DNA from: Trifolium pratense
Taxonomy: Eukaryota > Streptophyta > Magnoliopsida > Fabales > Fabaceae
Direction of reading: 5' to 3'
Assembly: GCF_020283565.1 (NCBI RefSeq)
Contig: NC_060063.1
Span: 41,314,856-41,378,855, forward strand
DNA: 64,000 bases
Positions within the stretch are counted from its first letter, which is position 1. Every line of letters starts with the position of its first letter. The notes beneath the pieces are model-generated. The model did not search any database. It worked only from the letters and a program-made list of their open reading frames with translations, and was not told the DNA's origin. The translations under genes were made by a program, and so were the position numbers. Below, one piece after another: positions 47,162 through 61,053 of this stretch.

Positions 47162-49963
47162 TGTTGACGCAAAATCCTTTTTGATATGTGTTTTAATGAC
47201 AACAAACCTTATGGAATAAATGTTAAGTTTTATGAATGATGATCTACTGATGGTTGCACTTGAGTTTTTGTTTAAAGACAGATAATGATAAAAGTGGACG
47301 AGCTAGATGCCACTCACATCAACAAGTGCATTTTATATACTCAAACAATGAAAGAATTGGAGTATCATCAGATAATTACAACAATAGTATCACAAGCTTC
47401 ATGAAGATTTTTAAAGACTGTTGTTTGAATCATACGAGGATTCATCGAACGTTCAAGCAAGAAAGTGAACTTCATGGTTAATAGTCTTCATCTTCACCAC
47501 AAGGTTTACAATGGGAATTAAATATTCAAGGAAGATTAAGAGGATCGTAGTTGAAGAATCAAGATGGAAAAACCTGCATCACAAGCTACAAAAGAATATA
47601 TTTGATGTTGTGTGACAAAACTTATATTGAGTTTTTTACTACATGCTTTGAAGAATTACAATTGCAATTAATATCAAAAGGAATGATGCATGTACGAAAG
47701 ATCGTCAAAAGCTACTCAAAGTATCATCCTACCAAAGCTTGTCAAGATGACAATGTTTGAGAATAATCTTCCACGATGTTTTCAAAAGAGCTTATGCACA
47801 ATGCATAAAATTTTAATCATTCTCAATGATGAGTACACTCACGCCTCCACTAAATAATCTTAAAGATACTCATTGAACAAACAACAATGTGTGCAAAACG
47901 TCAAAGAAGAATTATGAGAAGTTTGCAACAACAAAAGAATTCAAAGTTGATTGACCAAAGAAGATATTATCTTCTCATAAAGAAAAGAAATATTATCAAC
48001 TCTTATGAAACAATGTTCTCATCATGAACATGTTTATTTTCCTCAAGAGCATTCATATCAGTTCAGCACAATTACAAGAATCAACTTTGAAGAAGAAATC
48101 ATTTCAAAGGTTGAATTATTTATAAGTCAGTAGAACGTTCTCAGAACGGTCTCCCAAGTTTGCGTGTTCAAGGATAATCACTTTTCATAAGTCAACTTGG
48201 TACAAGACAAGAAAGAACTTTTAAGTTGGACTTATTAAAGGATCATAACAGTGCAAATAAGTCATTTAAGGTAAAGAATTAATTTTGGTTCTTGAGCTTA
48301 CTCGAATAAGCTTCTTTAAGGAATAATAACTTCACATCTTGCAACAAGGCTTTATGTTCTCCAAGAATATCATTAAAGAAGTTAATCTAGACCAATGAGA
48401 ACTCAGCAACAAGTACATACAGCTTGCATAGAAGTTTCACATCTGATCCAAGTACAAGCTTATGACATGGGTGACTACATTCTCCCATAAAAGAGTACTT
48501 ATCTCACTATTCATGTGTCCTTTGAAGGACAAGTGAACAGTTGCTACTCTATGCCTTTATTGAGTGTTTACAGCTGTTTGACAACTTGCAACAGCTCTTT
48601 AAGCACATGGGGATTATCTACACCAGTACAGAGAATGATCTCCAGAATTCTGGAGAATGATCTCCCAGATTTTTGCACTTATGTGGCAATCTTATCCAAA
48701 GCATCCCAATCTTATTTCCACACATGGGGAATATATTTGCAACGGATATATGTCAGAAACAACTCATTTACAGTTGGCAAAACGAATATCTCTGTCATCT
48801 AGTACTATGTCACAGTCAGAGACCATCGGAAGAATGATCTCCCAGATTTTTGCACTTATGTGGCAATCTTATCCAAAGGCATCCCAATCTGATTTCCACA
48901 CATGGGGAATATGTTTGCAACGGATATATACTCAGAAACAACTCATTGACAGTTGGCTAAAGAATATTTCTGCCATCAAGTACAATGTGACAGTCAGAGA
49001 CCATCGGAAGAATGATCTCCTGAAGCATCTAAAGGACAAATTCACATGGACTGTTTTGTTTCTCTCACAACAGCTATTTCTATACTCTCAACGGTTATAA
49101 TTGATGTTCAAACTACAGAGGGACATCTTCATCTATAAATAGCATGGTTGGTTGCACAAGAAGAGCAAGAGTTCAAGCTACAAATCATAAAACACTTGTT
49201 TTTGTCTACAAGTCATAAAACTCTTCTACACTCAAAGATCTTCATTCTCATCTATACTTCTGGTATATTGAGTGTTTTTATTTGCTTCTCAAACTAACCT
49301 TTGAGTTTCAACAAAGCAAATATCTTAAGAGACCACTTTGGTACACAACTCACTTTTAAGTGGTTGTATCTTTGTCTCTTCTTTTTCACTCATACTCCAA
49401 GCTCTCTAGAAAAATAGGATCTATATTTCATGAGTATTTTGAGTGTAATTCATTTGTAAGCTTCACAACCAGTTAGGTGTGATTAAAAGCTTAGATCCAA
49501 GAAACCATTGATAAATCCTTAGGATTCTCTCAAATCAATTGGGTATAATTGATTGAGGTTACCTTGTAAAGGTAGAGCAGCTGGTTATAGCTGGTTACTT
49601 TGTGATCTTGGTTTAGATCGTAAAGGGTCTTTGATTTGGGCTTAGATCAAAGGGAAGTTTCTGTAATCTTGGTCTAGATTATAGTGGATAATCTCACGCA
49701 AGTGGGGACTGGAGTAGCCCATACTATTAAGGGGTGAACCAGGATAAATTCTTTGTGTGATTCTCTCTTCCCTTACTCTTTTATTTGTGCAAACACTAAC
49801 TCACACAAATCACTTTATTGCACTTACATTCAAGGAGAACGTTCTCCGGTTAGTCTAACCATTTACTATCATAGTGTGTTATTGTGCTTAAATTGTTTTG
49901 CAGTTAAATTTTAAAAGGTCACAATTCAAACCCCCCTTTCTTGTGACAAACATTGTTACTTCA
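47162..49963 (+). repeat. 5' LTR of the Sirevirus-like element
   Basis: 2802 bp, very long for a copia LTR. A TATA-like TATAAATAG is at 49134-49142. An internal tandem duplication with period 177 bp starts at 48655, 48832 and (partial) 49009. It contains several GAACGTTCTC-type palindromic words. Short ORFs inside recur in the 3' LTR but show no known protein. Confidence 0.9.
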
Positions 49964-49965
49964 AT

Positions 49966-49978
49966 TGGCATCAGAGCG
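49966..49978 (+). promoter_or_regulatory. primer-binding site, initiator tRNA-Met type
   Basis: TGGCATCAGAGCG begins two bases after the LTR. It matches the usual plant TGGTATCAGAGC site with one change (T to C at the fourth base). Confidence 0.8.
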
Positions 49979-50030
49979 CTGCCTCTAAAAGCTAAGCATC
50001 TAACAAGTGCTTGAGGAAAAGATTCAGGAA

Positions 50031-50830
50031 TGAAGTAATGTCTAAACCTGCAAATCAAGAGGAAAAAGAAAGCACGTGTCTAATGGTAAATGAAGAGGTA
50101 ACAAATTCTAAACCTTGTTTTTTATGTATAGAAAGGGATGTTGAATTTGATAGTCTTCTAAAAGACTCAATCTGTTTATAAAAAAAAATGTACATTTTTA
50201 GAAAATCAATTGTTTAAGATAAAGAAAGAAAATGAGAAACTACAAATCTTGAATGATAAATATTTTAAAACTATTCAAGAATTGCAATACTCTCATTTGA
50301 AAATGTTTGAACAACAAAATATTAGTAATGAGAAACAATTCTCAAATCAACTTCCAAAATGTTCTAAAATCCGTGAAGAGATTGTTGTTTTGAAAGAAAA
50401 TGTTTTAGATTTGAAAAATGACACAACAAGGTTTATAAATTCTATACGAACTTTTCAAAACATAAAGGAATTACAAGTAGTAACTTTTGGAAAAACTAGT
50501 TTAGGTTGTAAAACTTTTCAAAAACAAGAGCCATCTGAGAATTTTATTGCTCATCATAAAGATCAAAAAATACAAAGATACAAATGCTCATATTGTTGAA
50601 AATATGGTCATATTGAATCCTTTTATTTTAAGAAAAAATTCAAAAGAAAAGAACATTCTCAGAACATTCTACAAAGACATTCTTACTCCAAAACTTCCTA
50701 TAAGAAGAGATCAACTTATTATCATAAGAAGAAATCTTATAAGAAGAATAACACTAACCTCCAAGGACCCAAATCATTATGGGTACCAAAATCATTACTA
50801 ACTTGTGTTGCAGGAATGTTTCCAAGTAAT
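50031..50830 (+). pseudogene. degenerate copia Gag remnant
   Basis: The frame at 50210-50599 is Lys/Asn/Glu-rich coiled coil ending YKCSYC, where a stop interrupts a CCHC knuckle. The same frame then continues KYGHIES with Phe in place of the last Cys. The next stretch encodes a basic segment and GPKSLWVPKSLLTCVAGMF, a Sirevirus-type spacer between Gag and protease. Earlier, 50031-50180 encodes MSKPANQEEKEST and CFLCIERD-like pieces in broken frames. This is a nonfunctional Gag C-terminus. Confidence 0.7.
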
Positions 50831-53800
50831 CAAGAAAAAACTTTGAAGCTTGGAAAAGTAATACTCAATGAGTATGACTTTAGAAAGACAATATTTCCTC
50901 ATATTTAAAAAGGAGTAACGGTGAATCTGCGGCCTTTGGAATCATTGACCAAAATCAAACCAAAGGTACATGTATCATTAGTAAAAATTTTTTTGCATAA
51001 ATTAAAGATGATTGATATGGTTAAAACTCAAACACATAACTTCTCTACATGTTATCAAAATTAAAATTGAAGTTATTTCACATTCATTCTTCTGATCATG
51101 ATCTTTCTTTTAAAAATCTTTGTTTATATAATTAGATGAATTTTAAAACCAAATCATGTTTTCATGTGTTTTGAAAAAGACAAACGATTTTGGCATAAAA
51201 AGAGTTTGTCAAGTAAGTATGAAAACTATAGCAAATTTATTCAAATTTGGTCTAGTAAGATATTTTTCAAACAAACTGATTGAGAAAAGGATTAAGTTTA
51301 TGAAACTTGTATTTATTATGACAAGAGTAGTGTTCATTTCAAAAATTCTTTTTCAACCATAAATTCTTGAAACTACTTTATACTAATTTATTTTGTCTTT
51401 TCTAAACTACAAGTCTTATGACTTTGTAATACTTGAGAATTTATTCAAAGATTCACTTGGAATTTATTTTTAACGCATAAGAGTGATGTCTTCTATACCT
51501 TTTGAGCTCTTTGAAAAATGATTCAAATTTTAATCTCAAAAGTCATTTTGTATAAATAGTGATCATGAGGAGATTTTGAAAAACCTTCTTTCAAAACATG
51601 TTTTGATCAAAATAAGTATTTCACTTTATTTTTCTTGCTTTAAAACTCTACAAAAGTATAGTTGTTATAGATAAAAAATAATTGATTGAAATATTTTTAA
51701 TCTAGACTTGAAAAACACTTTTGAAAGAAACCATATATATTGCATGCTATGTTTTTGAATCATGTTTCTATCTTGAGTAAAATCCATGCCATTTTAAAAA
51801 TATAGAAATTCAATCATATCATAATTTTATATTTTTGATGTAATTATATTTTTTACATAGTAAAGAAAACATTGAGAAAATTGTTTTAACATAACAAAAG
51901 CATAGTTTTAGGGATACTACCCTCTTTACATTCACTAAAGATTATAGAATATACAATCTCAAAACTCATATTTGAAAAACAAATGCATATTATTTTTGAT
52001 GAGTCAAACAATAAGATAAGACATGTTAATGGTGTTAATATATTATAATATCATATCTCCATATTTTAATAACCTTCTCCATTGGAAATGGTATTGGTAC
52101 AACACTTTGAAATTTTGAAGAAATTAATTAATCATGGAGATGTTTAATGCTTTTGGTACTTAAATGAAAGAATCTTCCTCGTCAACTCTCAAGAAGGAAA
52201 TGATCAAATCTTGCATTATCTTTGACTTTGAAAATGTTTTTCATATATATACATATATATATATATATATAAAAAGGAGAATAATTTGAAAAAGAAAGTA
52301 ACTTGAATGAGTCACTTGAAGTTGTGTTCCAGCAGATCATTCTAAGAATGTTCTCCCTACCAAAACAAAGAAGTTTTACTTGAAGATAACCAATTTCATT
52401 CCTACCCTTCTTTTACCTTTGCATCTCATTGATTTTACCATTGACATTAATCTTGGATTAATCTCTTTTCAAATCTTTGCTATGACATTTGAAGGTTTTA
52501 CTTTTACAACCTACCCGATTAACCAATCACTCTTTTCACCATTGGTGAATTCTACCCCAAGAATCTTTAGAATCTTTTTTATCAGTTTTGAACTTTTAAA
52601 GGAATTGGTTAAAAACACTATTGATGGAATGAGAACTAAATTTTCTTTTGAATAAAGTAAAAGATGAATATACATATGGATGTCATTCTTGAAAAATCAC
52701 AACGTTCTTAAGGAAAATCAAATGGTGATGAAATCACAATGTTTCTGGCTACAACATTGTGTCATGAGTAAATTGTTCTAAAAATTAAGGTCCTAGTCAT
52801 CCATATTACCTAAAGTTACTCTACAAGGATGATATTTCTTAGAGAATATCTAAGAGGATGAATTTACTCAACATTGGAGAATGCATTAAAGGATAAATCT
52901 TCTCTCCTCAATCATCAATCAAGGGTCCTCTATTTACAATGATGAGCATATGGTGGAATTACAAAATAATTAAAGATTCTCTCATTATTGAATCTCACTT
53001 GAGGAAATCCATCTAATGAGGTACACTTTTGAATCTTATAACATTTGCATCATAATAAGCTTGAATATCTTTATGCAATGTTAGTATGTGATTGATTGGA
53101 TAATCTTGATATCTATAATGCATCATGAATTTTCTCCATGCATATATATAACTTTAAAGCTTAAATGATACATCATTTTTTGTCATGATTTGTATATGCA
53201 TATGCTAAATTCATAGCTTAAATGCAATAAGTTTTGCAATCTTGATTCACACATACTATGATTTCTGTTCACACATTGCAAAATTATCTCTTTAAATTAT
53301 CATGATAAGTGAGAAATGAATAAACATCATTGTTGTGCAAAATCACCTTTTAAACCCTTATAAGCAATACTATTTCAAAAAGATTATACTTATATTGCTA
53401 TCTAAATTTTGTTGTTTTACCAAGTTAGATTTTCTCCATATACTTGGTCATTTTTTTTAAATGATCAGTTTTTATTTTGACTTGCCAAAAGACAATTAAA
53501 TTAACACTTGTCTAATTTTTTTTTTCTTTGTCTTGAGAAAAATGTTTTAAAAAATTGGTGCATTAATTACATCGTTGATTAATATTTTTTTAAGTGCAAG
53601 ACATGTTATGTGTTTAATGAAAACTTATTCTTAATGATCAATGAATAATTTTTGGAGTTAGTCTCTTAATTATCCTTCATGATAGGCCAAAAATTTTAAA
53701 ACAATAAAAATGACAAAAACTCATGATTTTGATAATCAATTGTATATGTCGTATTTCGTTATTACATAAGCTTGACTGATAGTACACCTTTTATGAAAAA

Positions 53801-53880
53801 TATTATTTCTACAAGTCTTATGTATGAACACTTATCTCAATATAAAGCTTTGGATGAAACCATTTTTGTTACACATCTTG

Positions 53881-53928
<48 letters not shown>

Positions 53929-54940
53929 TGCTTGATGCAAGTGTAACTTGTTGAATATGGTTTTCAAAAAATTGAGATTTTGATATGGCTTTATCAAAAG
54001 ATCATTTTTCAATGATTTTAAACGAATATCCATTTTTTGTTGGATTTTTCTTTGAAGGATTTTAACAAAAGACCAAATGACCGGTCTTCATGAGAATAAC
54101 TTATGTTTCTACTCTCCATAAGATTACAATTTGGTCTAAGAAGAAAAATTGTTACACATTATCTTTTTAAACTCACAATTTGACTATTTCTTAACATCAA
54201 AGTGTTGATTTTAATGTTTGATCATATTTCTAGACTTGTGTGTTATGTTGTCAAAGTTGACACGTGAACAAACTTTTTTTTTACAATTAATCATTCTTTC
54301 AATATTTTGCTTTGAAAAATAATCATCTTCAATGTGAGAATATTCGAAAAAGAGAGAAATCGTTTTTGACATGTTTTCAATTTACTCTGATTTCACAGCT
54401 TCCTAATATGCGTCATTTTCTTTCTAATTTTAAAAGTTCATGGACAATTTTCAAATAATCTTTTATTCTTTAAATAACTACAACATAGTCTTGTTCATCA
54501 TTTTTAGAATAATCATGTTTTAAAGGAAATGTTACCTCTACCCAAGAAATTGAAACATTTAGAGAATATCTATCTCATAAAATTTAGGGGGAGTTTTCTA
54601 AATTTTAAAATGTGTGTTTCTTTACAACTTTCATTGTCATTGAGATCAAAACCACTTTTTCTAAAAATCGAGAATGTATAGCATCTATTTTTTTTTAAAA
54701 TCAATTGCTTGCATGTGTTTACATATAATATAATCATTATTCATGTTATGATTGAAATATTGATTGAAATTATTATTAATCATCGTACATGATATGTGCT
54801 TTAATGCTTAAATGCAAACTTGATAAGTTGATATGTGAAAGAACTTCCCAATTATCTTATTTCTATATGCAATATATTCTTACTTTTGATCTCTATCATT
54901 GCACTTCAAATTTCATACTATTTTTAATACTTTTTGATAG
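50831..54940 (+). other. internal region without recognisable pol
   Basis: About 4.1 kb of AT-rich DNA. I could not find integrase, reverse transcriptase or RNase H motifs in any frame. Small ORFs (51156-51362, 52380-52655) resemble nothing known. TA microsatellites lie at about 52243-52270 and 53886-53925. Either pol was replaced or it has decayed beyond recognition by eye. Confidence 0.5.
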
Positions 54941-55192
54941 ATGACAAAAGGGGGAGAGATATATATGATGGGAGAGAAATGTGAGATGGAACTAATCAAT
55001 GAAGAATGTTATGAATTAACCTCTTGCATGTATTTAGGGGGAGTTTAATTAAAATGATAAACATTAAACTCTTGCATGTGTTTAGGGGGAGCTTAATTGC
55101 ATATCTATGAACATTCTTGCATTTGTTATTATATCCATCCATAAAACATAAGATTTATTCAATAGGTTTGTCATCATCAAAAAGGGGGAGAT
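54941..55192 (+). promoter_or_regulatory. multiple polypurine tracts
   Basis: AAAGGGGGAG-type tracts occur at about 54948, 55036, 55082 and finally 55180-55192, directly before the 3' LTR. They would prime plus-strand synthesis. Repeated tracts are typical of Sireviruses. Confidence 0.75.
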
Positions 55193-57993
55193 TGTTGACG
55201 AAAATCCTTTTTGATATGTGTTTTAATGACAACAAACCTTATGGAATAAATGTTAAGTTTTATGAATGGTGATCTACTGATGGTTGCACTTGAGTTTTTG
55301 TTTAAAGACAGATAATGATAAAAGTGGACGAGCTAGATGCCACTCACATCAACAAGTGCATTTTATATACTCAAACAATGAAAGAATTGGAGTATCATCA
55401 GATAATTACAACAATAGTATCACAAGCTTCATGAAGATTTTTAAAGACTGTTGTTTGAATCATACGAGGATTCATCGAACGTTCAAGCAAGAAAGTGAAC
55501 TTCATGGTTAATAGTCTTCATCTTCACCACAAGGTTTACAATGGGAATTAAATATTCAAGGAAGATTAAGAGGATCGTAGTTGAAGAATCAAGATGGAAA
55601 AACCTGCATCACAAGCTACAAAAGAATATATTTGATGTTGTGTGACAAAACTTATATTGAGTTTTTTACTACATGCTTTGAAGAATTACAATTGCAATTA
55701 ATATCAAAAGGAATGATGCATGTACGAAAGATCGTCAAAAGCTACTCAAAGTATCATCCTACCAAAGCTTGTCAAGATGACAATGTTTGAAAATAATCTT
55801 CCACGATGTTTTCAAAAGAGCTTATGCACAATGCATAAAAGTTTAATCATTCTCAATGATGAGTACACTCACGCCTCCACTAAATAATCTTAAAGATACT
55901 CATTGAACAAACAACAATGTGTGCAAAACGTCAAAGAAGAATTATGAGAAGTTTGCAACAACAAAAGAATTCAAAGTTGATTGACCAAAGAAGATATTAT
56001 CTTCTCATAAAGAAAAGAAATATTATCAACTCTTATGAAACAATGTTCTCATCATGAACATGTTTATTTTCCTCAAGAGCATTCATATCAGTTCAGCACA
56101 ATTACAAGAATCAACTTTGAAGAAGAAATCATTTCAAAGGTTGAATTATTTATAAGTCAGTAGAACGTTCTCAGAACGGTCTCCCAAGTTTGCGTGTTCA
56201 AGGATAATCACTTTTCATAAGTCAACTTGGTACAAGACAAGAAAGAACTTTTAAGTTGGACTTATTAAAGGATCATAACAGTGCAAATAAGTCATTTAAG
56301 GTAAAGAATTAATTTTGGTTCTTGAGCTTACTCGAATAAGCTTCTTTAAGGAATAATAACTTCACATCTTGCAACAAGGCTTTATGTTCTCCAAGAATAT
56401 CATTAAAGAAGTTAATCTAGACCAATGAGAACTCAGCAACAAGTACATACAGCTTGCATAGAAGTTTCACATCTGATCCAAGTACAAGCTTATGACATGG
56501 GTGGCTACATTCTCCCATAAAAGAGTACTTATCTCACTATTCATGTGTCCTTTGAAGGACAAGTGAACAGTTGCTACTCTATGCCTTTATTGAGTGTTTA
56601 CAGCTGTTTGACAACTTGCAACAGCTCTTTAAGCACATGGGGATTATCTACACCAGTACAGAGAATGATCTCAAGAATTCTGGAGAATGGTCTCCCAAAT
56701 TTTTGCACTTATGTGGCAATCTTATCCAAAGCATCCCAATCTTATTTCCACACATGGGGAATATATTTGCAACGGATATATGTCAGAAACAACTCATTTA
56801 CAGTTGGCAAAACGAATATGTCTGTCATCTAGTACTATGTCACAGTCAGAGACCATCGGAAGAATGATCTCCCAAATTTTTGCACTTATGTGGCAATCTT
56901 ATCCAAAGGCATCCCAATCTGATTTCCACACATGGGGAATATGTTTGCAACGGATATATACTCAGAAACAACTCATTGACAGTTGGCTAAAGAATATTTC
57001 TGCCATCAAGTACAATGTGACAGTCAGAGACCATCGGAAGAATGATCTCCTGAAGCATCTAAAGGACAAATTCACATGGACTGTTTTGTTTCTCTCACAA
57101 CAGCTATTTCTATACTCTCAACGGTTATAATTGATGTTCAAACTACAGAGGGACATCTTCATCTATAAATAGCATGGTTGGTTGCACAAGAAGAGCAAGA
57201 GTTCAAGCTACAAATCATAAAACACTTGTTTTTGTCTACAAGTCATAAAACTCTTCTACACTCAAAGATCTTCATTCTCATCTATACTTCTGGTATATTG
57301 AGTGTTTTTATTTGCTTCTCAAACTAACCTTTGAGTTTCAACAAAGCAAATATCTTAAGAGACCACTTTGGTACACAACTCACTTTTAAGTGGTTGTATC
57401 TTTGTCTCTTCTTTTTCACTCATACTCCAAGCTCTCTAGAAAAATAGGATCTATATTTCATGAGTATTTTGAGTGTAATTCATTTGTAAGCTTCACAACC
57501 GGTTAGGTGTGATTAAAAGCTTAGATCCAAGAAACCATTGATAAATCCTTAGGATTCTCTCAAATCAATTGGGTATAATTGATTGAGGTTACCTTGTAAA
57601 GGTAGAGCAGCTGGTTATAGCTGGTTACTTTGTGATCTTGGTTTAGATCGTAAAGGGTCTTTGATCTGGGCTTAGATCAAAGGGAAGTTTCTGTAATCTT
57701 GGTCTAGATTATAGTGGATAATCTCACGCAAGTGGGGACTGGAGTAGCCCATACTATTAAGGGGTGAACCAGGATAAATTCTTTGTGTGATTCTCTCTTC
57801 CCTTACTCTTTTATTTGTGCAAACACTAACTCACACAAATCACTTTATTGCACTTACATTCAAGGAGAACGTTCTCCGGTTAGTCTAACCATTTACTATC
57901 ATAGTGTGTTATTGTGCTTAAATTGTTTTGCAGTTAAATTTTAAAAGGTCACAATTCAAACCCCCCTTTCTTGTGACAAACATTGTTACTTCA
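55193..57993 (+). repeat. 3' LTR of the Sirevirus-like element
   Basis: 2801 bp, nearly identical to the 5' LTR, with scattered single-base differences (for example GGTGGCTAC versus GGTGACTAC near 56501) and one base fewer at the start. Confidence 0.9.
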
Positions 57994-57998
57994 ATTAA

Positions 57999-58409
57999 GT
58001 CATAACAATTGGTTCTTTCATTGAGAGTTGAGTTATGGAAAAAGTTACATATAGATTGGATTAAAGTGCTCCACTGAATATCGATAGGTGATTGAAGTCA
58101 TCGAAAAGGAAAGGGCAACCTTTGAGTAAGTGTCGATAGAATGAAAGTCGTCGTTGACGTCGACTCTTAAAGAACGTGACAATATTATCGAATGTATCAA
58201 AGTGTTCAATGTAGTACTTAAAGCATGATGCTCTCCCATTTATGAGACTAATCTTTATATGAACAAGTAAGTATGAAAAATAGAAGGTTTTTTCTTCTCT
58301 ACCCTCACATAAATTGACTAGGCATGTATGAATGTTAATTCCACAATTGGCCGAATTACCGTATATTTTATTATTATACTAGAGTTAACTTGCCCTTCAA
58401 GTCGTCGGT
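57999..58409. other. spacer between element and solo LTR
   Basis: About 410 bp of ordinary AT-rich DNA; no gene. Confidence 0.5.
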
Positions 58410-58414
58410 ATAGT

Positions 58415-60996
58415 TGTTGAGGCAAAATCCATTTTAGTGTTTTAATGACAACAAACCTTATGGAATAAATGTTAAGTTTTATGAATGGTGATCTACTGAT
58501 GTTTGCACTTGAGTTTTTGTTGAAAGATAGATATTAGCAAATGGATGAGTTAGAGGCCACTCACATCAACAAGTACATTTATATACTCAAACAATAAAAG
58601 AATTGGAGTATCATCAGATAATTACAACAGTAGATCACACGCATCAAGAAGATTTTTAAAGACTGTTGTTTTGAATCATAAAAAGATTCATCAAAGGATC
58701 AAGCAAGAAAGTGAGATTCATATTTAATTGTCTTCCTCATCACTACAAGGTTCACAACAAGTATTGAATAATCAAGGGAGAATTTGAGGATCATAGTTGA
58801 AGAATCAGGATGGAAAAACCTGCATCACAAGCTACTCAAGAATATATTGATATTATGTGACAAGGCTTACAATGAGTTTTTTTGAGTTATAAGCGTTGAG
58901 GATTTACTACTACAATTAACATCAATGGGAATGATGAACTCATTAAGGATCTTCAAAACCTACTCAAAGTATCATTTTACCAAGGCTTCTCAAGATGACA
59001 ACGTTTGAGAATGATGGTCCATGAGTTTTTCAAAGGAGCTTATGCACAAGTAATAAAAGTTTTAATCATTCTCAATGCCACAACTAAAGAATCTTAAAGA
59101 TCATCAATGAGCAAGCAACCATGTGTGCAAAACATCAAAGAGGAATTGTGGGAAGTTTTGCAGCAGCAAGATTTCAAGTTAATTGATCAAGATCACGTGT
59201 CTCACTCCTTGAAGAAAATCTTGAATGCTAGTTCAAGAATGCTCTGAGAACATTCTACAGTTCATGCTTCATTTTCTCCAAGAACGAGCTTCATAGCAAA
59301 AATACTTATTTCTTTAAGTCAACTCTGTTCAAGACAAAGAAGCACTTTTATCTTGGTTTTAACTCACAAGATCACAACAGTTTATGATCAATTAAGGCAA
59401 GGAATATTTGGGAGAAAAGTGACTTTCCCTTTGGCCATAGTTAAGGATCAAGCACGTGCAACATGATAAATTCTCAAGGCAAGATCTCATCAGGTGTTTC
59501 AAGTGTGTTTAGACAAAGTTTACATAGACCAATGAGAATGGGACAACACATCTTCAACTCATAGTTGTCCTGTAATTTCAATTTCATTATTAAATGAACA
59601 TTCTCCAAAGAGATTAATTTTTAATCAAGAAAGAAAGTACTTGGAAAGGACATCATGAACAGTTCCAAGAAGGACAATACAGCTGCTTCATCTACATATT
59701 ACAGCTGGTTTCTGTCATGCATCAAATCTACTCCAAAAGAACAAAGTCATATGTTACCCAGTCTAGAGAACACTCCGAGAACGATGCCGAGAATGACTGT
59801 CCTTTACATTTGAAGATGCAAACTCATCTACAGCTGGCCAAAACGTGTTTAAATGATTTGTAACGGCTATACTTGGTGGAAAAGCAATGGACAACTATCT
59901 ACAACTCACTACAAGCTGTCAATACTGGCTCTTTTATTTGAAAAGTTGAAGAACTGCCTAGAGAACATTTTGAGAAAGAACAGTCAGCACTTATCTCTTC
60001 AACAAATCATCATGAGCTGTCTTATTTGAAGAAACTAGCCGTTAGAGACTTCCTTTGGGACCAAGGAACTGAAGACACAACCTCAACTATAAATAGAAGA
60101 CATTGGTGCCTTTGAAGACCAAGAGTTGAAACTACAAATCATCAATCACTTGTTTTTGTCTACAAGTCATAAAACTCTTCTTTTATCACTCACACTCAAG
60201 ATCTACATTCTCATCATACTTCTGAGTTTAGAGTGTTTTTATTTGCTTCTCAAACTAACCTTTGAGTTTCTAAAAGCAAATAACTCAAGAGACCATTTTT
60301 CAACATAACCCATTTTTAAGTGGTTACATCTTTGTCTCTTTATTTAAATCTCTCACACTCCAAACATTGTAATCTCAATACTAGGATCAGTATATCATTT
60401 GAGTGAACTAGGAGTTTTTTCCATTGTAACAAGCTTCTCAATTGTTTGAGTTTTTGTAAAAGCTTGAAGATCCAAACCATCATCATTTGTAAAAGATTGG
60501 CTCAAGTCAATACGTAACTATTGATTGAGTGACACCTTATAAAGTCTGGAGGACTTAGGTAGATCAAGCGAGTGAAGCTTGGAAGATTATGATCTTGGAC
60601 TAGATCAAGGAAGAAGTGTAATTTGAGATCGGTAGTATCTCATAGTGGATAATCTCACAGGAGCGTGAGGACTGTAGTAGCCCATACTATTAGGGGGTGA
60701 ACCAGGATAATTGTTTGTGTATTGTTTCTCTTCCTTATTCTCTTTTATTTACTGTAAACACACATCACACAAAGCACTTCATTATATTTAATTTGAATTC
60801 TCACGCAGTATAGAACGTTCTCGGAACAATCTATTTTATAGTAAAGAACGTTCTCAGACCAAGCTGTTCTATAATTCACTAACATTTATCCAAGTATACA
60901 CTTGAGATCAATTTTATAGAATGCAGGATTAATTTTTAAAAAGGGTCACAATTCAAACCCCCCTCCCCCTTTCTTGTGACTATTTCTTCCACTTCA
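58415..60996 (+). mobile_element. solo LTR of the same Sirevirus-like family
   Basis: Begins TGTTGAGGCAAAATCC and ends CCACTTCA. It matches the 2.8-kb LTRs throughout with clear divergence and indels, and keeps the TATA region near 60090. The 5-bp target duplication ATAGT lies at 58410-58414 and 60997-61001, so it formed by LTR-LTR recombination after a complete insertion. It lacks the 177-bp duplication. Confidence 0.88.
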
Positions 60997-61053
60997 ATAG
61001 TCTCCTGTAGGAATGCCAAAACAAAAAGACTTTAATTAAATGAGTTTAAAGAT

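Larger units (their letters stand above)
47162..57993 (+). mobile_element. Sirevirus-like copia LTR retrotransposon, non-autonomous
   Basis: LTRs 47162-49963 and 55193-57993 (2802 and 2801 bp) surround a 5229-bp internal region. The 5-bp target duplication ATTAA lies at 47157-47161 and 57994-57998. LTRs begin TGTTGACG and end CTTCA. The primer site is TGGCATCAGAGC. Several polypurine tracts of the AAAGGGGGAG type precede the 3' LTR, a hallmark of Sireviruses. Only Gag C-terminal remnants are recognisable; no integrase, reverse transcriptase or RNase H is seen. The LTRs differ by only a small number of bases, so insertion was fairly recent. Confidence 0.9.

Noticed and set aside
47254..49100. 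Several ORFs of 69-147 codons repeated at 55284-57130
   Set aside because: They lie inside the two LTRs and are repeated for that reason; most codons reflect LTR sequence with no recognisable domain.
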